Below, piece after piece: positions 44,331 through 52,606 of a stretch of DNA of 64,000 nt; the first letter of the stretch is position 1, and every line of letters starts with the position of its first letter. The translations under genes and the position numbers were made by a program. This DNA is from Cohnella caldifontis (GTDB lineage: Bacteria; Bacillota; Bacilli; Paenibacillales; Paenibacillaceae). Location: positions 84,187 through 148,186 of the forward strand of contig NZ_JAQZSJ010000012.1 of assembly GCF_029360585.1 (NCBI RefSeq). The letters run 5' to 3'. The notes beneath the pieces are model-generated. The model worked only from the letters and a program-made list of their open reading frames with translations. It was not told where the DNA came from and searched no databases.

Positions 44331-46195
44331 GCGTGCACCTCCTCTTCCGGATCGATATGGAAGCCGTGATCATCGAACACCGAGCGGAGGAACATGCACG
44401 CGAACGTGATCAGGATGCCGAGCCCGGCCAGCCAGTAAATGTGGTACATGAACCCGAAACCGGCGACGAACAGTCCGACGCTCATGATGAACGGCAGAAT
44501 GGAAGGAGACGGCATGTGGATCGGACCCAGCGGCTCGGCCGGCGTCATTTCGGTCTTGCCTTCTCTCTTCTCTTTCCACCAAGCGTCCGAGCCGCGAACG
44601 AGCGGCAGCTGCTTGAAGTTGTACTCCGGCGGCGGAGACGGAATCGACCACTCCAGCGAACGGCCGTCTTCCCAAGCGTCGGCTTCAGCGTTGCGCGGCT
44701 TCGCCCAGGTGACGATCACGTTGATGACAAAGACGATCGTGCCGATGCCCATCAGGAACGCGCCGATGGAGCTGATCAAGTTCATCGTATCGAAGCCTTG
44801 GTTCGGCAAGTACGTCCATACGCGGCGCGGCATCCCCAGCAAACCGAGGAAGTGCTGCACGAAGAACGTCAGATGGAAGCCGATGAAGAACGTCCAGAAT
44901 GTCAGCTTGCCCAGCCCTTCGTTCAGCATGCGCCCGAACATTTTCGGCCACCAGTAATGCAAGCCGGCGAAAATGCCCAGGATCAGGCCGCCTACGATGA
45001 CGTAGTGGAAGTGGGCGACGACGAAGTACGTATCATGGTATTGATAGTCGGCCGGCGCGGACGCGAGCATAACCCCCGTCACGCCCCCGAGGACGAACGT
45101 CGGGATGAACCCGATCGCGAACAGCGATGCCGTCGTGAACTTGATCGACCCGCCCCACAGGGTGAACAGCCAGTTGAAGATCTTAACCCCCGTCGGCACC
45201 GCGATCAACATGGTGGCGATGGAGAACAGCGCGTTGGCGACCGGGCCCAAGCCGGTGGTGAACATATGGTGAGCCCACACCATGAAGCCCAGGAACGCGA
45301 TAAGAACCAAGGCGAATACCATCGAGCTGTAACCGAACAGCCGCTTGCGCGAGAACGTGCTGACGACTTCGGAGATGACGCCGAAAGCCGGCAGGATCAG
45401 GATGTACACTTCGGGGTGGCCGAAGATCCAGAACACGTGCTCCCAGAGCACCGTGTTGCCGCCGCTTCCGGTTTCGAAGAAGTTCGCTTGGAACAGGCGG
45501 TCGAACATCAAGGCGACCAGACCGACCGTAAGCGCCGGGAAGGCGAATACGATCAGGATGGAGGTGACGAAGATCGCCCAAGTGAACATCGGCATCCGCA
45601 TGAACGACATGCCCGGCGCCCTCATGTTGATAATCGTCGCCATGAAGTTGATGCCGCCGAGCAGCGTGCCGATCCCCGCGATCTGCAAGCCTATGACGTA
45701 GTAGTCAACGCCGTGCGTGCCGTTGAACGTCGGGCCGGCAAGCGGAACGTACGAGGTCCAGCCTGCGTCCGGCACTTCGCCGACGAACCAGCTGATGTTC
45801 AGCAGAACGCCGCCGAAGAAGAACGTCCAGAACCCGAGGGCGTTCAGGAACGGGAACGCGACGTCGCGGGCGCCGATCTGGAGCGGCACGACCGCGTTCA
45901 TAAGCGCGAACAGCATCGGCATCGCCGCGAGGAAAATCATCGTTGTGCCGTGCATCGTGATCAATTCGTTGAACGTATCCGCCGCGACGAAGTCGTTCAT
46001 CGGCTTCATCAGCTGGATGCGGATCAGGATCGCCTCCAGGCCGCCGACGATGAAGAAAATGAACCCCGCGAGCAAATACAGTATGCCGATCTTCTTATGG
46101 TCAACCGTAGTCAGCCAGTCCATCAGGCCTTTATACCGTTTGACCGTATGCGCATGCGCGTGGGCATGCGAAGCATGTGCAGCTTGCGTAGCCAA
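44327..46195 (-). CDS. ctaD: Cytochrome c oxidase subunit I (caa3 type)
   Basis: This 622-residue catalytic subunit reduces oxygen to water at the haem a3-CuB centre and pumps protons. It has 12 or more helices with canonical ligand motifs: low-spin haem His in TMHGTTMIF, the CuB His and cross-linked Tyr in FGHPEVYILILPAFG, HHMFTTGLG, and the haem a/a3 His pair in FVVAHFHYVIVGG. It is encoded 30 bp after ctaC and overlaps ctaE. Confidence 0.97.
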   Translation of the reverse strand: MATQAAHASHAHAHAHTVKRYKGLMDWLTTVDHKKIGILYLLAGFIFFIVGGLEAILIRIQLMKPMNDFVAADTFNELITMHGTTMIFLAAMPMLFALMNAVVPLQIGARDVAFPFLNALGFWTFFFGGVLLNISWFVGEVPDAGWTSYVPLAGPTFNGTHGVDYYVIGLQIAGIGTLLGGINFMATIINMRAPGMSFMRMPMFTWAIFVTSILIVFAFPALTVGLVALMFDRLFQANFFETGSGGNTVLWEHVFWIFGHPEVYILILPAFGVISEVVSTFSRKRLFGYSSMVFALVLIAFLGFMVWAHHMFTTGLGPVANALFSIATMLIAVPTGVKIFNWLFTLWGGSIKFTTASLFAIGFIPTFVLGGVTGVMLASAPADYQYHDTYFVVAHFHYVIVGGLILGIFAGLHYWWPKMFGRMLNEGLGKLTFWTFFIGFHLTFFVQHFLGLLGMPRRVWTYLPNQGFDTMNLISSIGAFLMGIGTIVFVINVIVTWAKPRNAEADAWEDGRSLEWSIPSPPPEYNFKQLPLVRGSDAWWKEKREGKTEMTPAEPLGPIHMPSPSILPFIMSVGLFVAGFGFMYHIYWLAGLGILITFACMFLRSVFDDHGFHIDPEEEVHA

Positions 46196-46225
46196 GACCG
46201 CGAACCCCCTTCTCGAACCGTTTCA

Positions 46226-47278
46226 TTAATAATCCAGTTTGTAGCCTGCCAAGTACTTCGCGATGCCGTCGATCTCGTCCTGCGTCAATTGGTTGTCCGC
46301 GGCGCTTGGCATCATGTTGCCCGGCTTGTATTTCTGGGGATCCGTGATCCAATCCTTGATATTCTGTTCCGCCGTCTTATCCTCCGGCTGGGGATCCTTC
46401 ACGACATCCGAGTTGTACAGAATGCCCGCGATGGTCTGGCGGCTTCCCACTCCGGTCAAGTTCGGCGCGCCGTTCGTGCCTTGGTCTCCGACCGCGTGGC
46501 ACGCCAGGCATTTCGCGCGGAACGTCTCCGCGAGTTTCGGATCGGCGGGCATGACCGCCGGCGCCTTCATCGCGGCGATCCATTTGTCGAACGATTCGGG
46601 GCTGACCGATTTGGCTTTGAAATCCATCAAAGCATGGGAAGGTCCGCACAGCTCGGCGCATTTGCCGCGATAGACGCCTTCCTCCGGAAACTCCAGGTAC
46701 ATCCGGTTGGACATGCCGGGGTTCGTATCCATTTTGCCGCCGATGGACGGGATCCAGAAGGCGTGCTTAACGTCCGCGGCCACGAGCTCGAAGCTGATCT
46801 TCTTGCCGGTCGGCACGACAAGCTCCTGCCCGGTCGTCACGCCGTACTGCGGATATTCGAACTCCCACCAGTACAAGTGGGACGTGACTTTCACCTGAAT
46901 GGCATCCTTATCTTTGGAATAATCCGTCGCCATCCCGAAGACCGATTGCACCGTCGGCACGCCGAGAATGATCAGCAGGATGATCGGAACGATCGTCCAA
47001 ATGATCTCCAGCTTGTGATTGCCTTCGACTTGCTTCGGAATCGTCTTGTCGCCTTTGCGGCGGCGGAAACGGATCAACACATAAATGCAGATGGCGAATA
47101 CCACCACGACGACGAGCGTCATGATACTGATGGAAATTTTCATCAGATCGTACTGTCTCTGCGCGATCGGACCTTGCGGATCAAGGGTAGAGAGGTCTGA
47201 CCGACCGCAAGCCGACAGCAGAAGCGCCATTCCCGCGAGCAGCGGAAGAATGCGCTTCATCACGTTCCATCGATTCAT
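46226..47278 (-). CDS. ctaC: Cytochrome c oxidase subunit II with fused cytochrome c domain
   Basis: This 350-residue lipoprotein has a lipobox GMALLLSAC, two transmembrane helices and the CuA-binding cupredoxin domain. CuA ligands are in GKCAELCGPSHALM. A C-terminal class I cytochrome c has the haem site CLACH and a Met ligand further on (GNMMPSA). The fused cytochrome defines the caa3 type. It is the first gene of the ctaCDEF operon, behind a near-consensus promoter with ResD-like boxes. Confidence 0.96.
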   Translation of the reverse strand: MNRWNVMKRILPLLAGMALLLSACGRSDLSTLDPQGPIAQRQYDLMKISISIMTLVVVVVFAICIYVLIRFRRRKGDKTIPKQVEGNHKLEIIWTIVPIILLIILGVPTVQSVFGMATDYSKDKDAIQVKVTSHLYWWEFEYPQYGVTTGQELVVPTGKKISFELVAADVKHAFWIPSIGGKMDTNPGMSNRMYLEFPEEGVYRGKCAELCGPSHALMDFKAKSVSPESFDKWIAAMKAPAVMPADPKLAETFRAKCLACHAVGDQGTNGAPNLTGVGSRQTIAGILYNSDVVKDPQPEDKTAEQNIKDWITDPQKYKPGNMMPSAADNQLTQDEIDGIAKYLAGYKLDY

Positions 47279-47394
47279 CTTATCAACCCCATTTTGCGTA
47301 TTGGCGTTGGGCCCGCAACCCGTTGCCCTCTCAGGCCTTCCGCCTTATGTACGAATGCTGGAACGATCCACCACACGTCTAACACACTCTAATA

Positions 47395-47457
47395 ACTATA
47401 AAGATCAGTTTGTCGTTTTGTCAATGTTCACAAAGCAGTTCACAAATTGTTCTCAAA
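47395..47457 (-). promoter_or_regulatory. ctaC promoter with three ResD-like boxes
   Basis: On the minus strand TTGACA (47419-47424) and TATAGT (47395-47400) are 18 bp apart. Immediately upstream, three direct repeats read TTTGTGAAC (47426-47434), TTTGTGAAC (47438-47446) and TTTGAGAAC (47449-47457), spaced 12 and 11 bp. They resemble the TTTGTGAAT-type sites of the ResD response regulator that controls respiration genes in Bacillus. The remainder of the 396-bp divergent gap to 47674 holds the lipoprotein's ribosome site and nothing else I can identify. Confidence 0.7.
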
Positions 47458-47674
47458 ACCGTCAAATCCCTGCCGCTCTAAGGCTTGACGGCTTGTTGGG
47501 AAGTCCGCTGCAGGCGTCGCCGCGCACGCGGCTCCCTGCCGCCCCGTTTACGTTCTCCTTCTCATCTTTTTGCCAATCGTGGGGTGTTTTATGTACCGAA
47601 GCCGCCGCATGAGTTGACCGGCTTGGGCGAACCCTAGGGATAATGTTGAAATCCCGCGAAGGAGGCTGCCGACG

Positions 47675-48436
47675 ATGGGGCTGCGGCTTGTCGGGTTGAC
47701 TGTCGTATCGGTCGTTCTGGCCGGATCGCTGGCCGGTTGCAATTACACGGAATACTACAAAAAGCAGAGCGGATACGATTACGGAAGCCGGGACCCGGAA
47801 GGAACGAAGCTCATGCAGGTCCGGTCGTACGGCGCCCTGACCGCCAATCCGGCCCAGCATCAGAACTCGTACTTCGAGTACAGCGCGAACTTGTCACGCC
47901 AAGTGTCGTCTTTGCCCGGCATTAACACCGCCTTGGTTTTCCTGACGGACCGGAACGCCTACGTCGGCGTCGTCACGGACTGGTCCGGCGGCGGCACGCA
48001 GGCCCGCGGCGGCCGGACGCTCCGGGAGTCGGAAAATGCAGGCACGATGGAGGGCGTGTATAACGTTGACAACGGAAGTTCCAAATGGGATAACCGCCAC
48101 GTCGTGACGCCGTATAACTCTTATTTTACCCATAAAGACGTTTCCGATTTATCCAGCAAGCTGAGGCAAACGATCGGACAGGTGATCCGGAACGCCCATC
48201 CGAAAGTCCAAGAAGTGAACATTTCCGCCAACCGGGAGTACGTCAACCAATTGGTGGAGTTCGCGAAGGAGTCGTGGGCCGGCCGGCCGCTGAAGCCGCT
48301 GACCCCCGCGTTCAACCGGCTCGTCCAGTACGTGTTCGGCATGGGCAGCGAAATCCCGCTTCCGCTGTACGAGTACAATCCGGGGGCGGACTCTCCGGGC
48401 GGGGCGGGTCCGGAACCCGTCGACGGCAACAAGTAA
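47675..48436 (+). CDS. YhcN/YlaJ-family sporulation lipoprotein
   Basis: This 253-residue lipoprotein (VVLAGSLAGC lipobox) has the family core (INTALVFLTDRNAYVGVVTD, IGQVIRNAHPKVQEVNISANREYV). It ends in a Gly/Pro-rich tail. YhcN proteins are made in the forespore and sit at the inner spore membrane, where they help germination or outgrowth. GGAGG lies nine bases before the ATG. It stands alone, divergent from ctaC, and ends at a terminator. Confidence 0.88.
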   Translation: MGLRLVGLTVVSVVLAGSLAGCNYTEYYKKQSGYDYGSRDPEGTKLMQVRSYGALTANPAQHQNSYFEYSANLSRQVSSLPGINTALVFLTDRNAYVGVVTDWSGGGTQARGGRTLRESENAGTMEGVYNVDNGSSKWDNRHVVTPYNSYFTHKDVSDLSSKLRQTIGQVIRNAHPKVQEVNISANREYVNQLVEFAKESWAGRPLKPLTPAFNRLVQYVFGMGSEIPLPLYEYNPGADSPGGAGPEPVDGNK

Positions 48437-48449
48437 ATCATCTCATGCA

Positions 48450-48474
48450 AAAGGGGCGGCTGAGCGGCCCCTTT
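48450..48474 (+). terminator. Terminator after the YhcN-like gene
   Basis: Stem AAAGGGGC/GCCCCTTT (48450-48457, 48467-48474) followed by T-rich sequence. A close relative of this hairpin ends the convergent gene at 49104-49126. Confidence 0.75.
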
Positions 48475-48506
48475 GATATTTATCGAAGACCTCTGTCCAT
48501 TGCACC

Positions 48507-49079
48507 CGTCCAACCACCGCAATAACGTATCACGCACTCTAATCCGCCCCAAATCACCATCCAACCGCCGCAATAACGTATCACATACGCTAATCCGCCC
48601 CAAATTACCATCCAACCGCCGCAATAACGTATCACATACGCTAATCCGCTCAAATCACCATCCAACCGCCGCAATAACGTATCACATACGCTAATTCGCT
48701 CAAATCACCATCCAACCACCACAATAACGTATCACATACGCTAATCCGCCCCAAATTACCATCCAACCACCGCAATCACGTATCACATACGCTAATTCGC
48801 CCAAATCACCATCCAACCGCCACAATAACGTATCACATACGCTAATTCGCTCAAATCACCATCCAACCGCCGCAATAACGTATCACAAATGCTAATCCGC
48901 TCAAATTACCATCCAACTACCGCAATAACGTATCACATACGCTAATCCGCTCAAATCACCATCCAACCGCCGCAATAACGTATCACAAATGCTAATCCGC
49001 TCAAATTACCATCCAACTACCGCAATAACGTATCACATACGCTAATCCGCTCAAATCACCATCCAACCGCCGCAATAAC
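48507..49079. repeat. 50/51-bp minisatellite, about 11.5 units
   Basis: Eleven complete units and one partial unit of 50 or 51 bp run head to tail, with core AATAACGTATCACATACG and flanks CATCCAACCGCC and CTAATCCGCTCAAAT. Units 8-9 and 10-11 form an exactly duplicated ~100-bp dimer, showing recent unequal exchange. CGTAT-CAC-ATACG can pair within each unit. It fills the gap between two convergent terminators. There are no unique spacers and no cas genes, so it is not a CRISPR array. Confidence 0.95.
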
Positions 49080-49103
49080 CTACCTAAGTTATATAAAAGT
49101 CTA

Positions 49104-49126
49104 AAGGGGCGGCTCAGCCGCCCCTT
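49104..49126 (-). terminator. Terminator after the TIGR03943-type gene
   Basis: Perfect 10-bp stem AAGGGGCGGC/GCCGCCCCTT with a three-base loop; TTTAGACTTTTATAT follows on the minus strand. Confidence 0.8.
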
Positions 49127-49131
49127 GCCGT

Positions 49132-50130
49132 TTAATAATTCCGGTATACGTAAGGATCTTTCGGCGCCGGAATCCGTTCCAAGCCCGTCACCTTCAGCAC
49201 CGGGACCGTTTGCTTGAATGGCTGGTACAGCTCCGACGTCAGCGTGCCCGTGACGTGGACCCACTGGTCGTCCGACAGCTCGGTGCCTTTCGGAAAATCC
49301 GCCAGCATGCCGAACACCCCGGAATCCGCCGCGCAATGGATGAAGCCGAAGCGGAAAACGAAATAATGGTTGTTGTCCGCCTGCTCCCCCTTGTACGCGA
49401 AACCGTCGAACGAGATCGTGCGTCCCATGAAGCTGCCGGGGTAATTGTAGATGACCTCCATGCCTTTCAAATAATTCGCGTCCGTCAGTTCAATCCGTTT
49501 CAGGTTCTTGAACTCGGCGTATTCTTTGTTTTTGATTTCCTCATAGCCTTCCGCCCCGTAATATACGCTCGTATCCGGCTTCAGGAATTGATGCTGCCCG
49601 GGGTTGTCCTCGCTGACGTCGATCTGCGGGAAAGAGAAGCCCTTGGCCTTCACGAAGCTCGAGTCGAGCGTCTGCACCGGCAAGAAGATCCCCGCGAAGA
49701 TCGGCACGAACAAGACGGCCCGCCCCAGCGCCCGCTTCCATTTTGAAGGGCTTTCGTGCGTATGGTCATCTAAACCGTGCGAATGCTCGTGTAGATCGTC
49801 GTGATGATGGTCATGGTGATGGTGAACTTGCTCGTGAGGACCGTGCTCATGAGCGTCATGGTGGTGGTGATGGTGAGGATCGTCATGATCGTGTCCGTCT
49901 CCGTCATGATGCCGCGGCGCGTCCTTCTTCTCGGCCTCCCGCAGCCTTTCGGCTTCCGCTTCCCGGCGGTAGAAACGGATAAACTCGATCAAGCTGAACA
50001 AGGCGAACAGCGCGATCGCGATCGTGGACAGATAGCTGTACTTCGTATTGATGAATTTGTTCAAATTCCCTTGCGCGCGAATCGAGACGAACATCAGCGT
50101 GAACCCGAACAGAACGAAAAAGCGGATCAT
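49132..50130 (-). CDS. TIGR03943-family membrane protein with His-rich loop
   Basis: This protein has about 332 residues. Two N-terminal helices are followed by a cytoplasmic or loop segment extraordinarily rich in His and Asp (about residues 75-125; DPHHHHHHDAHEHG). A third helix and a C-terminal domain follow, with WVHVTGTLTSELYQ and FIHCAADSGVFG. TIGR03943 proteins pair with UPF0718 permeases. The ATG at 50130 overlaps the permease stop by four bases and has GGGAGGG upstream. The His tract surely binds zinc, nickel or a similar metal. Transport of a metal or metal complex is inferred. Confidence 0.88.
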   Translation of the reverse strand: MIRFFVLFGFTLMFVSIRAQGNLNKFINTKYSYLSTIAIALFALFSLIEFIRFYRREAEAERLREAEKKDAPRHHDGDGHDHDDPHHHHHHDAHEHGPHEQVHHHHDHHHDDLHEHSHGLDDHTHESPSKWKRALGRAVLFVPIFAGIFLPVQTLDSSFVKAKGFSFPQIDVSEDNPGQHQFLKPDTSVYYGAEGYEEIKNKEYAEFKNLKRIELTDANYLKGMEVIYNYPGSFMGRTISFDGFAYKGEQADNNHYFVFRFGFIHCAADSGVFGMLADFPKGTELSDDQWVHVTGTLTSELYQPFKQTVPVLKVTGLERIPAPKDPYVYRNY

Positions 50131-51047
50131 CCGAATACCCTCCCCACGATCAGCGAACCGACCAGCGTGAATACCGTCACGAGCGCGATCATCGCCGCGA
50201 CGAACTTCCCCTTGAACGTTCCGGTCAGCATCAGCGTATTCTTGATGTCGATCATGGGCCCGTACACCAAGAATGCGGAGATGGCGCCGACGGAGAACGT
50301 GCTTCGGAACGAAGCGCCGATAAACGCGTCCGCTTCCGAACACAGCGACATGACGAACGCCATGCCGATCATGACCAGCGAGGAAGAGAGCGGATCATGG
50401 CCCAGGTGCATAAGCGTCGAGGTCGGGATGTAAGTCTGCATGCAAGCCGCGATGAAAGCGCCGATGACGACGTATTTGCCGACCGAGAAAAATTCCTCGA
50501 TGGCATGCGCCAACACCCCGTACACCTGCGGCAGCCAGCGCCGGCCCGGCTTGAGGGACACCGCCCCCGTATCCGGTTCCAGCGTCGCCGCGACGGGCGC
50601 GGGTTCGGGTTTCGACCGAAGAGGAAGCTCGGGAAACAGGAAGGACAGCGCGATCGATATGAGGAAAGCCACCGCGACGGCCATCCCCGCCCGGATCTCC
50701 ACCATCCTCCAATCGTTGCCGAACGCGATATAAGTTGAAAACAATACGATCGGGTTGATGACCGGTCCGGTGAGCATGAAAGCGATGCCCGCGTTTAACG
50801 GGACTCCTTTGCCGAGCAGTCTTCGGGTTATCGGAACGATCCCGCATTCGCAGGAAGGAAACAGCACCCCGACTCCGCACCCGAACAGCGAAGAGAGCAG
50901 CCGGTTGCGGGGCATGACGCGGGCGATCCAGCTTTCCGTCACGAAAATCTGGATCAGGCCGGAAATCAGCACGCCGATCAGCACGAACGGAATGGCCTCC
51001 ATGACCATGCTGAGAAAGATCGTGTTCATTTGCAGAAAGGTTTTCAT
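50127..51047 (-). CDS. UPF0718 / DUF318 permease (YraQ-like)
   Basis: This 306-residue membrane protein has about eight helices. It carries the family signature PSCECGIVPITRRLLGKGVPLNAGIAFMLTGPVINP, with paired Cys in the first part, and SLCSEADAFIGASF near the C-terminus. It is translationally coupled to the His-rich TIGR03943 protein. The pair is thought to form a two-component permease. The substrate is unknown. I found no clear Zur or Fur box in the 130 bp upstream. Confidence 0.9.
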   Translation of the reverse strand: MKTFLQMNTIFLSMVMEAIPFVLIGVLISGLIQIFVTESWIARVMPRNRLLSSLFGCGVGVLFPSCECGIVPITRRLLGKGVPLNAGIAFMLTGPVINPIVLFSTYIAFGNDWRMVEIRAGMAVAVAFLISIALSFLFPELPLRSKPEPAPVAATLEPDTGAVSLKPGRRWLPQVYGVLAHAIEEFFSVGKYVVIGAFIAACMQTYIPTSTLMHLGHDPLSSSLVMIGMAFVMSLCSEADAFIGASFRSTFSVGAISAFLVYGPMIDIKNTLMLTGTFKGKFVAAMIALVTVFTLVGSLIVGRVFG

Positions 51048-51176
51048 CGCGTTACCGCCTGTTCCGATGATCCAATTCCGTCAGGATCATCATGTCTTCT
51101 CATGAATAAACGCACCCTGCGGCCCTAAAGTCGCGCCCCAAATTTAACCGGCGCGCGCGCGAATTCGGCCGCCGCG

Positions 51177-51220
51177 AAAAAAAAGCCGGCAAGCGATCCG
51201 GATCCGGACCGCCTGTCGGC
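51177..51220 (-). terminator. Terminator after the small hypothetical gene
   Basis: A long imperfect stem (51185-51200 with 51205-51220) is followed by an eight-T run on the minus strand. Confidence 0.8.
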
Positions 51221-51235
51221 CTTTCCCTTACGGCG

Positions 51236-51424
51236 TCAGGACGCCGGGGAGTTCAATTTGATCAATTCGCGTTCCACGAACAGGGTCAATTCGTCTTCGT
51301 AACCGCCGGTAATTCTGTATTTGCGGATATAGTCTTTCACGAACTTGCGCGGATCCTTGGGCCGGAAAATCCTGGTCAGCTCTCGCAAACTTTCCTGAAC
51401 TTCATTGTGGCTTCGTTTGGACAT
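51236..51424 (-). CDS. Small conserved-looking protein, unknown function
   Basis: This 62-residue, soluble, charged protein starts MSKRSHNEVQESLRELTRIF. The ATG at 51424 has GGGAGGGAA at the right distance, and a strong terminator follows the stop, so it is a real short gene. It is predicted mostly helical. I do not recognise a family. It is transcribed alone between the UPF0718 permease and the FHA gene. Confidence 0.75.
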   Translation of the reverse strand: MSKRSHNEVQESLRELTRIFRPKDPRKFVKDYIRKYRITGGYEDELTLFVERELIKLNSPAS

Positions 51425-51615
51425 GCAATTCCCTCCCAGTGGAATGGATTCCGCACCGGTGCCCGGCGATGACTCCGGAGCTGAGGCGGTTTCCCATGAA
51501 CCATGCAGGTTCGCCATGCAAGCTTCGTTGTCGATTCATCCTCCGCTTCTACAGAACTTCAGCATTCCTGCTCTTGTTTATTATACCAGTTCAAGGACGG
51601 GGATAAAAGAAAAAG

Positions 51616-52587
51616 TCAATCTCGGACCTCGAACCAGTGCCGGCTTCCCGAGAGAGCGAAGCGTTCGCCCGGGGATAACGCGTATCGTTTGCCCGGCACG
51701 AGCCTTATGCCGCCCTCGAGAAACGTTCCGTTGGATGACCCGTGGTCCTCCAGCGCGAACGTACGCGTCTCCTCGTCGAATCCGACGGTGCAGTGGTTCC
51801 GGCTGACTTCGCCGATTTCCGGCGGGAACACGACTTGGCATAGCTCCGGATCCCGGCCCAGCCGCAGTCCGCGACCGTTGATCCGGAAGCTGGCTCCTTC
51901 GAATTCACCGCCGATCCCGTGCAGACTCGGACCGTCCCCATGCTCCGCCGCGGAAGCCTGCATCATCGCGGAAACCCGCGAGATCGGCAGCGTGCGGTCG
52001 GCCGCCGCCCCCTCTTCGTCGAATTCCGCCGGGACGGCCGGGACTTTCCCGCCGGCGGCAGACGCTTCGGGTTTCCGCTCGGCGGGGTTCCCTTCCGGGA
52101 TCCCTTGCTCGCGATCATCGAATGCGGGTTCCTCCGGATCTTCTTCCGCGTCGGCCGGATCCAGCATTTCCCGTCCCCTGGACGTCATCTGCAGAAACGC
52201 GATGACGGCGATCACCGCGATCGCGATGCCGATGCCGAGCGCAGCCAGAAGCGGCAGGGTGCCGAGCGCGGTCCCGACGGCCATAGGGAGAAAACCGGCG
52301 GGCTGATGGCCGTCCAGCGGCATCGCCGGCAGGAACCCGAATGCTCCCCGGCCCGCCCGCGCGGCCGCCCGCTTCCATCCGGCAGTCCCCGGAAGGCGGA
52401 TCCGCCTTCTCTCCTTCCGATTCGTTTTCGTGCCGGGCAATCGATTCACCACGTTTCGTTCACCGTCAATTTCCGTATTGTAAACGCTTTCCGCTTGCGT
52501 CAAAAAAGAAAGCGGTGCAGAAGTTCTTTCCGTTAAGTATAGCCGAATCGCCTCCTTTCTTTCAATAAAGCGTTCTGTTTTTTTCAT
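51616..52587 (-). CDS. FHA-domain membrane protein
   Basis: This protein has about 323 residues: a basic N-terminal region, a Gly/Ala-rich stretch, a transmembrane segment (about 103-133; LLAALGIGIAIAVIAVIAFL), an acidic linker, and a C-terminal FHA domain. FHA motifs are GRGLRLGRDPELC, EVSRNHCTVGF and LEDHGSSNGTFLEGG. FHA domains bind phosphothreonine, so it probably reads Ser/Thr kinase signals at the membrane. The start at 52587 has no clear ribosome site and may lie further in. It is 19 bp downstream of the acyl-CoA dehydrogenase gene and may share its transcript. Confidence 0.88.
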   Translation of the reverse strand: MKKTERFIERKEAIRLYLTERTSAPLSFLTQAESVYNTEIDGERNVVNRLPGTKTNRKERRRIRLPGTAGWKRAAARAGRGAFGFLPAMPLDGHQPAGFLPMAVGTALGTLPLLAALGIGIAIAVIAVIAFLQMTSRGREMLDPADAEEDPEEPAFDDREQGIPEGNPAERKPEASAAGGKVPAVPAEFDEEGAAADRTLPISRVSAMMQASAAEHGDGPSLHGIGGEFEGASFRINGRGLRLGRDPELCQVVFPPEIGEVSRNHCTVGFDEETRTFALEDHGSSNGTFLEGGIRLVPGKRYALSPGERFALSGSRHWFEVRD

Positions 52588-52606
52588 GAAATATTGGTGA
52601 CATTTT

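Noticed and set aside
44321..47200. Plus-strand open frame of about 960 codons opposite ctaC and ctaD
   Set aside because: The minus strand encodes the unmistakable oxidase subunits; the opposite frame is Arg/His/Asp-rich shadow.
48507..49079. CRISPR array
   Set aside because: Units are contiguous 50/51-bp near-copies without unique spacers, and no cas gene is near.
49132..50343. Longer form of the His-rich protein (403 residues)
   Set aside because: The extra N-terminus is out-of-frame permease sequence; the ATG at 50130 has a good ribosome site and couples to the permease stop.
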